DNA of 34,911 nt from Priapulus caudatus (taxonomy: Eukaryota; Priapulida; Priapulimorpha; Priapulimorphida; Priapulidae), in NCBI RefSeq assembly GCF_000485595.1, contig NW_014577497.1, positions 68,239 through 103,149 of the forward strand, read 5' to 3'. Position 1 is the stretch's first letter; the number at the start of each line of letters is the position of its first letter. Position numbers and translations under genes: made by a program. Positions 10,757-22,468 of the stretch are shown piece by piece. The notes under the pieces were generated by a model. It did no database searches. It was not told the origin of the DNA and saw only the letters and a list, made by a program, of their open reading frames with translations.

Positions 10757-13700
10757 ATATATATATATATATATATCTTATATATATTTTATAAGTCCAC
10801 ATACCGATCTAGATCTGACCATCCAGATGACGCACAAAAGCCTTTTTACCAATCACACTTTCTATCGCTGAGATTTGCAACGACGAACTAGTCTGAATCG
10901 GTCACTGCATGGCCCTGCCGGCTACACACACACTACGCGATCACACTGTGAACTCCCTCCACTACTCGATACCTCTCTGGCCACACTGCCTTCCCTCGTG
11001 AACTCTCATTACTCACCTGAATCGTTTCTCCAGCTTTGAAGCTGATTCCGTCACCGACCGTGTCCTCAAAGTCAGCGATCGTCACATAGCGCAGCAGGTG
11101 TGGTGAATATCTAGGCCGTGGAGGTGGCTTCTACAAGGAGTGAACAACAGTTACATCATAGGTAATTACAGTTCTCACAAAGATTGATTGAATTACCTGA
11201 AAAAGGACATTTAATTGCATTTATGAAAAGGACATTTTATACCATATATGTAATCACTGACAATAACTAAAATGTAATGCTATTTCGGAGAGAATGGTGA
11301 AAATAATAGTGAAATGCTATATATATTCAGAAGTAAATAAAAAAAATTTAAATATATATATATACATGATCCACAGGCACAAACTTGCTTGTCCCAACAA
11401 ATTCGTAAAGGTACGCCCCCCTCCTCCCATCGAGAAAGATCAGTAGAACAGCGCAGTGCGCACCTTTGCCGACTTGTCGAGCGACTGCGCACTAGCATTG
11501 AGACTCCCAGTGGAGTGAGTGAAGATGCTGCTGCTGCTGCTGCCGCTGCTCGCCCCTGTGACGTTGGTGATGGATGAGGAACCACTAGACGTGCGCGCGC
11601 TGAGCGGCAGACTGAGCGGCGGTCGACCACTTATAGATCCGGCTGTGTGACAAAACACACCGATTAGTCATTTGTGCACCGCACCGCGATCATGTGTTTA
11701 CGTGAGGGGGATGTATTTATATCAAATGTATCAAATGTGTATGTGTATGTATCAAATCATGGGTTTATGTGAGGAAATGACATGGAGAACAAGCCCTGAT
11801 TTTAACATCTGCACATTTATCTATCAACATCTGCATTTTCTCTACTAATTATTTTCGTGGGGCTGCGATTAATCTGACGACTGCTCCCCAAGAGAGAACG
11901 CCAGTGTTGTAGGTCTCGAGGCCGGTCTTGGTACATACATAGTACACAACTGTACATATTGTAACACGCAGTTTACAATAATTTAAAACTAAAACTCCTA
12001 GGTTTTCTAGATACACGGCTTAATCTTGTAACGTTTTCAATGGCTCGATTAAGATTCTTGTCCCTTTGGTTTGAATCTGCTGTCACTTCGTCCCTTTGCG
12101 CTTTTTCTACCACTTCTTTCTCTTCTTCTACCACTTCGAAGGTACTAGCACTCTCTCATTTGGTTCAGCAAGCCGTGTCATTCTCGTAAAACACAAATGG
12201 ATCCGTTACTTTGACACGTTTCATGTCTCTGTGTTTTCGGCTGACTATACACTTTCGAATGTCTAAGATGCACTGTTACAGTGACAAAATGATGACTTAC
12301 GCGTAAAGCCTGGCGCACATTGCCGAACATTTTCCCGAACAAATGTTTTTGTCTGGCAATGTGCGGGTGAACAATTGCTGAGCGCACATTGCCGAACATT
12401 TTCCCAAACAAATGTTTGTCCGAACAAATGTTTTTGTCTGGCAATGTGCGGGTGAACAATTGCTGAGCGCACATTGCCGAACATTTTGCAGCGAACAACC
12501 TCGTGGCGCCGTCTAGTAGCTGTGTTGTAAAGAGTCACGTGATCGGCGCATGATTGGGCACAAAAATCATGTGACCACATATTGTGCTGCTATTGGTTAC
12601 CACTTTACAAATGTTCCTAGAATTGTTCGACATTCAGCGCACATTGACGAACATTCGACGAACAATGTTCGAGATATCAAACATTTCCGATCTTCAGAAA
12701 CATTGTTCGGAATAAATGTTCGGCGACTTTTTTCACCGCACATTGCCGAACATTTCATGGAACATTGCTACAATAATGTTTTTGAGCAAAATGTTCGGCA
12801 ATGTGCGCCGGGCTTAAGTCGTCATTTTCCTAAAGCGACACAAATATGCTGGTCCCAAAAGTGTCGACTTATGCAAGTTTTACTGTACTTTCTATTTCAT
12901 GCAAACAAGTGACAGATCCATGGGGCAGGAGACACCCCCCCCCCATTTTTGAACAAACACATACATAGAAGTGAGTGGCCTTGTCGGTCTGTGCCCCCTT
13001 TTTTTTATCAAAACTGGACTCGGACTCGGACTCGAACTCGGGTGGTGTGGACTCGGACTCGGACTCGGACTCGGGTGGCGCGGACTCGGCCTCGGACTCG
13101 GACTCGGGGGGTGCAGACTCGGACTCGGACTCGGACTCGGACTCGGACTCGGGGGGTGCGGACTCGGACTCGGACTCGGACTCGGGGGGTGCGGACTCGA
13201 CTACAACACTGGAGAACGCGTCACTATCGGTTACTCTTCCCCCGCGACGAAGCCATACCTAGCTGCTGCCTCTCCAGCAGATTCCCCGCGGATGTAGATC
13301 GCTCCTTGGGGAAGGCCGCCGCCTCCGCGCGTTGGCTTCCCTGGGAAGCTGCGAGGGAGGATGCCGACTCGCTGCGCACGGACGAGTGACTCGCCGCCAC
13401 CGCCGCCTTCCCGGCCGACCGCATGCGCGAGCGTGGCTTCAGGATTCCGAGGGAGCTGCGTCGGCGGGCGGGTCGTCGCAGCGGCTGCTGCACCTTTGCC
13501 ACCTTCCTCTCTGCCTCCACTATGCTGAGTGGGGAGAGACGCGCAGGAGGAGAACAGACGTGAGATAACAGTGCTGCCATCTGATGGGCAGCGATTCCCT
13601 TCCCACCAACAGCTCGTGTAGGACAACACCACAATTCATGCTGCGGGTAAATTTGGCTAACAGAACGTGTTGCGACACGCGCCCTACAGTCAAGAATGCA

Positions 13701-16700
13701 CATACAAGTTTAGCAACACAGTCATGGGGCATCTGAGAATAGAAGACTGTTCAACTTCATCAGCTGCTCGAGTGCAGAAATCGTGTACGCACATCAACGT
13801 ACATCACTGCTGCTTGTTCCTAAACAATGGTAGATAGACACGCATGACTCCGTGGTTTATCCGCGTTTGCACACAATTCTTGGGTTGAAAGGTCGGACGT
13901 ACAGAACACGTGGATGAGTCCGCAAAGGCTCAAACAAAAGACTCACGCGCGAGACCCGAACCAACAGCAGTGTCGGCCTGCTGCTGGTTCGCGTTTCACA
14001 CACAAGTTTTTTGGTTCGAGTATTCGAGGACTAGATCCACGTGTTCCGTACGTCCAACCTCTCAACCTGCGATCCTTTGCCGTGTTAAGCTGGGTTTACA
14101 CTTTACACTACCAAGTTTATGTTGGCAAATTGGACCAATTTTGCAATTCGGCAACTCCGAGTTGGCGAAAATAGAACATGTTCTAATCTCCCAACTAGTG
14201 GCTATCGATCGGTTGGTCTCGCAACTTTTGCGTTTACACTGCCAATTGTCGGCTGTATAGTTGGGAAGTTGGTCCAATTCGCAAATTCGCCAACACAAAG
14301 TCGGTAGTGTAAACCCAGCTTTAGCGTGAGCGACTTGTACACTGTGACACGCACCTGCTGACCTCCATGACGTTGGAGACGCGCTGGGTCGGGTGCGTGG
14401 CGACGACGAGCGAGGCGTGGTGCGACGCGTCGTCCGTCTCGTGCTGCCGCTCCATGTACGTCGCCGGCGCCACACCTTCTCTGTCATTGTACCTGCCACA
14501 CGCAACACACGAGACGTCAGCACACGCACTTACAAGTGAACGTTCAATGCCTGTCAATTATAGTGGTCGTAGACTGATAAAATACCAAAATAAACATTTT
14601 TTATGTTTTTTGTATGAGTTTGTATGGGCATCAGTGCCAGTGGACCAAAATCATGACCAATTTATTTTAGTGAGCATGTGCAGACCCATCCTGCACACAC
14701 GGATGCACGTGTTCTAATTAATGACAATTATTCGAGAGCAGAAAATGTATAAATAGGGCTCGACACTGAGACGTTAGCAAACGCACAGTGGTGCAGCATG
14801 TATCATTGTACCTGCCACGCGTCACACGAGACGTCAGCGAACGCACTTAAAGTGGTGCAACATGTATCATTGTACCTGCCACGCGTCACACGAGACGTCA
14901 GCGAACGCACTTAAAGTGGTGCAACATGTATCATTGTCCCTGCCACGCGACACACGAGACGTCAGCAAACGCACTTACAGTGGTGCAACATGTATCATTG
15001 TACCTGCCACGCGACACACGAGACGTCAGCAAACACACTTACAGTGGTGCAACATGTATCATTGTACCTGCCACGCGACACACGAGACGTCAGCAAACGC
15101 ACTTAAAGTGGTGCAACATGTATCATTGTACCTGCCACGCGACACACGAGACGTCAGCGAACGCACTTACAGTGGTGCAACATGTATCATTGTACCTGCC
15201 ACGCGACACACGAGACGTCAGCAAACGCACTTACAGTGGTGCAACATGTATCATTGTATCTGCCACGCGACACACGAGACGTCAGCAAACACACAGTGGT
15301 GCAACATGTATCATTAATACCATGAGGGGTGAATAATGAGAAATTGACAATTTGTCAATTTGTCAAAATGACAATTTGTCATTATTCACCCCTGATACCA
15401 TTTGTACTGTCATGACCCGAGAGGTCAGAGGATCCTTGAAGCAATTGCGATTAACAGGGATACGCAGGCACATACAACATACATCCCTGTACCTGCGTGT
15501 GAGCAGCGAAGTCGTGGACTGACATGGCAGCGCATGCAGTGACACACTACACGTATATTTAATGTCCGTTTTGTGCAGCTACTTGCAAGTATATATGACT
15601 TGCATGTATATATAAATAATGTAATTACACGTATGTACACTCTACATGTAAGTTCATATTATGTGTATTCATGTTACATATCTAATTTGCTGTGATGGCC
15701 AGATTATTTTGACACTTATAAATTACATCTTAGGCCTACATTACTCAAACTGCGTGCATAACAGTGTGTAGGTTTTTTTGTGAATAACCGGACAAGTCCT
15801 ACCGTATCCGCCACCATCCATGGAAGTTTTTCTCCAGCACCATGACGAGGACGCCTCGCTCAAAGCTGACCTCGTCAGACCGCTGTGCTGTGTACGGCTG
15901 TGTCGTCACAAACTGCTCTTCCTCTGCAAGAAACAACGCAGATACTAGTGACACGCGTGAGCCGGAGGCCTGGACCATCTCTATCTCTACGAGATGAGGA
16001 TCGGTAGAGATGGGGATCCACAGATACCTCGTGTAGATTCGTACGTGTTGCAACACTAAATTAAATGTCTCCATGTCTGCAGCACAAACCCCTTACGTCC
16101 ACGCAATGACCTAAAGCTGTGATTTTTATCTTTACAAGCTATGTTTTGTAAATGTTGATATGAGTGCTCATCAGCTGCCTGTAGAATCTAGGTAGGTAGG
16201 TATATATTTAATATTTAATATTGATTGATTTATATTGCGCACGTTACATGCAGATATGTTCACGTGCGCATTACAAAGGCTGATTATTTGTAGGTGTAGA
16301 TTAGTGATGTCACGATCATCGATTATACTCGATCATCGGTTGAACAGTGGCTCGAACCAAGCGCTTGGTTATCAAAATCCATAATCGATTTAATCGAAAA
16401 AAAATAAAAATATTAAAAATAAACTTGGAAAAGTGATGAGAATCAGTACATGTATTATACACACAGTAGCAAACAGTGCAAAACAAACAGTAAACAGGGC
16501 TAAACAAGCACATACATGCACACACGTACATGCACACAACGTTACGCACACGCAGGTATTCAACACCCCGAGTAACCGATTGTAACCGATCATCGGTTAC
16601 TTGGGTCCAACCGATGATCGATTACGAAATTACAACCGATTGACAACACTAGTGTAGATCCAACTAAACTATTCACAGCCCCATTTGGAACCTCTACAAC

Positions 16701-19700
16701 TATATGTAGACCATTTATACCACAACCCTTTATAGCATGCATAAATCCAGCTAAACCTCTTACAAACACATGGTACCTCCTTCAGTCTTTCTGCACTGCC
16801 AAATTCTCTCACATACGCACAAATTATCGAAAAACATCAATAATGGCTCCCTAAGCAGCCACAAGTGCTGCGTCGCGGATTAAGATAGTGAGCACCTTGT
16901 GTAGCGTACCTTCAACGGATGCGATGCTCTCAGCCTGTGAGGGGTTCCAGCCCTCCTGCATCAGGTAGTTGCCTGGCACCCAGCCCTGCTCACCATCCAC
17001 ACTCACAAACCACCAGCCTGCAGCACAGATACACACACTAGATATGAACACCTTAATCTACCAGAATGTCACAAGAAATACAGCAATAGTAGCGTCTGTA
17101 CTGAATTATTATTATCACAATTTCAATTTCATATTTATTGCTCATATAGAAATAAAACACAAATTACGTACCAGTTTCCTTTTTCTCAATGACATCAACT
17201 AACATTCCTGCCTTCAGACTCAGTTCCTCCTTGTAGTTGTTCTTATAATCAGCCACAGCGACATACTGTTCCATCAGAAGGGGTCCAGATATCGTCTCTC
17301 CCTTTGCCTTCTTTGACGGCCTTCATAAACATAATAAACAGATAAATAACACAATTCATTTCATACGTGTCAAAGGGAAAATATACGTTTAACCCTTCCT
17401 TCCTTTAATGATCCTGTAATGCCACCAAAACGATTGGTATTATCTGTATGACTTGGTATGTTATTATATGTTCCTTGACCTGGAGGTTACAATGTTCTGT
17501 TTTTAATTTGCAAGCACGATAGACATATTTAATATTAATTCTGATTCGGAAGCTTTCTACCACTAGTCAAGTCAAATCACATATCTTCATATTGACAAGA
17601 GAAGTTGATGAAAATGACAGGAGATGAATCAAAGAATTAACAGCAGCGTATACTACATACTCAGCAGCCGGTGGATTGATGTCCTCTTGTTTCGGCTCGA
17701 AAAACTCCAATACCGTGCGGCACTCAGAGATTTTTGGTGGAAGACGGACAAGAGCCTGCCAATAACAATAGAACAGCATTAGTATCCTGGCTTCAGCATG
17801 AAGGCAATGACACCTTAGTGGTTATAAAATCTCATTACGGCGTCTTACGTTACTATATACGTTATTATTATACGATACTATTATACATTACTATTATATT
17901 ATTATACAATACTATTATAATTTAGTATTGTATACAACTAAGAACTATTGTAACAACTATTGTAACAAACTATTGTAACAATAAGAACTACAATAATAAT
18001 AGTATTATACAATACTATTATACGTTACTATATACGTAACTACTTACGTTATAAAATCTCATTACGAAGTCAATCACATTATTACATACAGGGCTACTAC
18101 CTACCCAGCGAAGTAACGGCTTGGGTAAGTGATGTATATTAATATATAACTCAATATATTAATGTATAATCAGGGGAAACTGTGAAATAGTAAGACTGAA
18201 AAACTATGTATAAACAACAACACCAGCCGAAATACATATTTTTTTGTAGGCTTATAGTGTGCAAAATAATATATTTGCATATTACATATTGAGTTAACAT
18301 AGGTTTTACTACTTTACATACCCTGCAGTAATCAGCGAGGGGGCCGAGACGTTTAATAGCAACATCGTAAACTTGGCTTCTCCTAAAAAGTATTTTACCT
18401 AAAAAATAAAAAAAGTAATATTCGATAAGAAAACTATTGAAATGTATGGAATTCAAACGGTGAACGTTCAATGCCTGTCAATTATAGACGTGGTCGTAGC
18501 CTGGATAAAGCACTAGAATAAATTTTTGTTTTGTTTTTTTGTATGTGTTTGTATGGGCACCTGCCAGTGGACCAAAATCGTGACCAATTTGTTTCAGTGA
18601 GCATGCGCAGACCCATCCTGCACACACGGATGCACATGTTCAAATTAACGACAATTATTCTAGAGAACAGAAAATGTATAAATAGGGCAGAAATGCCTTG
18701 GCAGATTCATGGTTACGGCATTCCCTTTAAGAGGCACCCAGTCGCACGCAAAAAACCACCATTTATTATTATAAGGTAATTATCTTGGTAACGTGCACTG
18801 CAGTAGGCCTAGTAAATGCTTTAGCAATTTGTGATAATAGCAGTAAATTATACTCGTGTACTTCGCACAAAATTTGCCTAAATTTATGAATAGGCACATC
18901 CGTGGAGCTTGTGAACACAAGCCAACGATAATCAGGAATGCGTTCACCTTTCAAGGTAAATGCTCTAGCATTTGTATGCGACTCACTTTTACAATCTGCA
19001 AATACAAATAAACCTCTCTGTGCGAAACCCGCTCTTTGGAAGGTTGCACACGTGTAAAACTATTCAACAAAGTAGGTATCAGTTAAAGTAATGAGAAACC
19101 TGAACAATATTTGAATGTAAATGATCCATGTGGTTCAAGTAGAACAGATCTTTATATTTTAACAAGCAATAATCCGTGACAACTCAAATAATATATAATC
19201 ACTCGACCTGTCAACGCCATGACGCTATAAAACGGGTTGCCTAACTACTGACTGCTATCTTGCTACGTTAACGCAGGAGCACAGACCAGACAACACCTTC
19301 TGCAGCGTTAGAGAAGCAAGGACCTTCCACGTCGTCCCCAGCATCTTCCTCATTCCCTCACATCTTCCCCGATCTTCCCACATCTTCCCTACTCTTCCAC
19401 ACCTGTCCCAGACTTCCAAATCTCCCACGTTCTTCCACATCTTCTCCGTTTCTCCCACATTTTCCCTGCTCCCCCAAATCTTCCCAGCTCCCCACATCTT
19501 CCCCACACTTCCCTGCTCCCCCGACATCTTCCCCACTCCACTCCCCCCCACATCTTCCCAGTTCTTCCCACTTCTCCCCTCTCGCAGCACAGCAGGTAGA
19601 CATGAGGCTGCGTTGCTACGTCGCTGTGCTGCTCGCCACGCTCGCGCTCAACGCGCTCTCTGCGCGCGGGCAGCGCGACATAGAGATCGACTACGAGGAG

Positions 19701-22429
19701 CTTGTCTCGCGTCTGCTCGCCGACGACCTCATCCTTATCGACGTGCGCGAGCCGTTCGAGCTGCCGCGCGACGGCGCCATAGAGGGCGCCACCAACATCC
19801 CGATGGGCGAGCTCGTCGCAGCGTTCTCGCTGCCGCCGGCGGACTTCCGGCTGCGCTACGGCATCGCGAAGCCCGACAAGCCGGCGAGCAGCATCTCGCG
19901 CAGCTGCGCGGGCGTCGCCTCCTGCCGCTGCCGGTAGCCGCGGATGCCGCCTGCGTTGTGCCGCACGTTGGTGAAGCCGAGCTCCTGAAGCCAGCCGACG
20001 GCGATGAGTGAGCGGCGGCCCGTGCGACAGCTCAGCACGAGGTTGTGCGTCACAACGGTGACAGCGCTCGCTAGCGGGCCGCGCGTCGATAACGAGAGGT
20101 TCCTCCGCCCTCACGTTGAGGTGACCGAGCCTATGCAGCGTGCGCTGTGCCATCGTACTCACCTCCTCGTGCCTGCTGTACACCACCACGTTCTCCGCCG
20201 ACGGCTCCGGTTTAGCGACGCCGTACCGCTTTCGGAAGTCGGCGGCGGGGAGCGCGAACGCCGTGGCGACGCGGTGCCGCGGGATGCTGACCGAGCCGAC
20301 GACGTAACCCTTGCGTTCACTGTCAGCTCTGGTTCCTGCACCTTCCACTTGCTGAACCCTCCAACGAGCCGTTCCATTCGCTGCATTTGTTCCGCTCGCT
20401 CTGTTTGTTTTCTTCTTTGCATCTGAGTTCTGCTCGTTCCATTCACTGCATTTGTTCCGCTCAATGCAGCAAATGGAACGATGGTGGCGAACGGAATTAA
20501 TGGAACAAATGCAGCAAACTAGTGGATTACTGCAGTATGCCGAGTTGGAATGACTAATTTAGTGTCTGTTCACAATGCCATTTATAAATGCCAGAAAAAT
20601 TACAATGGTTTTCTACTTATAACTATAGTGACTGAATATTTTGAAGAATAATGTTATGAAAAACCAGTGAAAATATTTGAAGACCCAGAAACCTTGAAAT
20701 TTCATGGTGAATGGAACCTATTATGTACGTAGTAGTTATAAATTTAAAATTCTCAATAAAATCATTAGTATTTTGGTCTAGATTTCTGTGCACGAGTTTA
20801 TTATGCTGACTTTTATGCAGGTGTCTACACATATGTCTTCCCGTGTAGGCCTTAGAACATTTTTGCAAGATACCACTGTAGAAATGTAAATGAGTAACTC
20901 AAATAAGAGCACTTTACGCGTGTTCGTGCGTGCGTGCGTGCGTGCGTGCGTGCATACGTTCAGCATGAGCGTGTGGGGGCGTTCGTGTGTGCGTGAGTGT
21001 GGCAAGTTGATTATAGCACAGTTTCAGGATAATTCCTGCGTAAATACTCCTCCACAGTGACGAGTGAAACAAGTTGGGATTATGTGCTAAGCTAGCAACT
21101 GGTGAGTCACTCTCTGAGATTGCCACCATCATCCACCCACCTAGCTCTAGCACAGTTGCCGCAGGCTTGCGCAACATGCGACCGAGGGTGCACTTAGTGC
21201 AAGAATAAAGATAAGGGAAACGGGTCCACGCCACGAACATCTTTATATAATATGTACATATACTACTTGTATAGCTATGCTCGCGGTTGTATACGTGATA
21301 AAGAGTAAAGACTAAATAAAGTAAATCCGGGTCACAAATATCTGTAAGCAGTCCCCATCAGCCACGTTAACACATTACTCGCACAGTGGGGAGAATTAGC
21401 AGAGCGAAACCGAGCGAGATCCGATAGGCTGTATATATTATATATAACGTGTAATAAACCAGCAGCATAAACCAGGTCACACAACCAGGAGCGTCTCAGC
21501 AGGTGTTACCCTCTGTAGCATAACGCTAAAAAATACACAGAATAGACGTCATCCGATCAAAGACTGGTCCTGCACGGCTACATAAAGGAAGCATAGAGGG
21601 GTACTGTATGCGCTGCACGTAAGTTCTGTGAGTGGTCCACAGTAGTATTAAAGACCAAGAACATATGTATACGTAACGTGTTCATGCTAAGACGTTAAAT
21701 TAGATAAGTATGATGTCAACGTCGAAATACGTTGTACAGTTAGTTAAGCTGAGAGGGTCTATGTCCCCCGGGGTACTGCCGGAACGTACCCTGGGTACGG
21801 TGGGGTATACCGGAACGTACCCTAGCTAGCTGGTACTATCTAATGCTAGGGGCACACGAGCGANNNNNNNNNNAGACCCAGAAACCTTGAAATTTCATGG
21901 TGAATGGAACAAATGGAAGAAATGCAGCAAACTTGCAGCTTCCTGGTTATTCTGCATACATACTAATTCATAGAACTTCAGTAGAGCTCTGTTCAGAGTA
22001 ACCTACTTTTACAAATGTCAAAAATGAACATTTAGGCATTTGAGATAATAATGATGATATTACTAATTAGCTTGTATTTATACCAAGTTAGAACGATTCG
22101 TGCAGTGGATGTTCACAGTGACTTTTACATATATATACAGGAAAATTAACTTAAAAGAGCATCTTAATTCATAGAGTTACAAGAGAAACTCGAGTGCGCA
22201 GAAAAGTGTATGGGTGCAATATATTATGTACGTAGTAGTTATAAATTTAAAATTCTCAATAAAATCATTAGTATTTTGGTCTAGATTTCTGTGCACGAGT
22301 TTATTATGATGACTTTTATGCAGGTGTCTACACATATGTCTTCCCGTGTAGGCCTTAAAACATTTTTGCAAGATACCACTGTAGAAATGTAAATGAGTAA
22401 CTCAAATAAGAGCACTTTACGCGTGTTCG

Positions 22430-22468
<39 letters not shown>

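Larger units (their letters stand above)
11643..13258 (-). other. Intron holding a MITE and a hexamer array
   Basis: Contains the TIR element 12307-12814 and the GGACTC array 13018-13200. The rest is unremarkable, and no missed SH3 exon was seen on the gene strand. Confidence 0.75.
19123..21747 (+). repeat. Segmental duplication, unit 1
   Basis: Four blocks recur downstream: promoter and rhodanese gene (19123-20528, matching 24417-25806); a 3' flank (20529-20720, matching 25807-26005); a block from about 20720 to 21170 (matching 22223-22690 and 26006-26462); and 21172-21747 (matching 23811-24386). Identity is high by eye. Recent tandem copies and unmerged haplotypes are both possible. Confidence 0.85.

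Noticed and set aside
12949-13389. Three overlapping plus-strand frames (Arg-Thr, Leu-Gly, Asp-Ser repeats)
   Set aside because: By-products of a 6-bp repeat; all three frames are open and none has family features.
14801-15315. Regular array resembling a CRISPR
   Set aside because: Units are directly contiguous with no variable spacers, the host is an animal, and the unit derives from the adjacent exon boundary.
14862-15336. Frames of 136-151 codons across the minisatellite
   Set aside because: They exist only because the 64-bp unit shifts through all frames without a stop; no family likeness.
19389-20348. Minus-strand frame of 319 codons containing rhodanese pieces
   Set aside because: It arises because blocks of copy 1 are inverted. 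Domain pieces occur in the wrong order and then shift frame.
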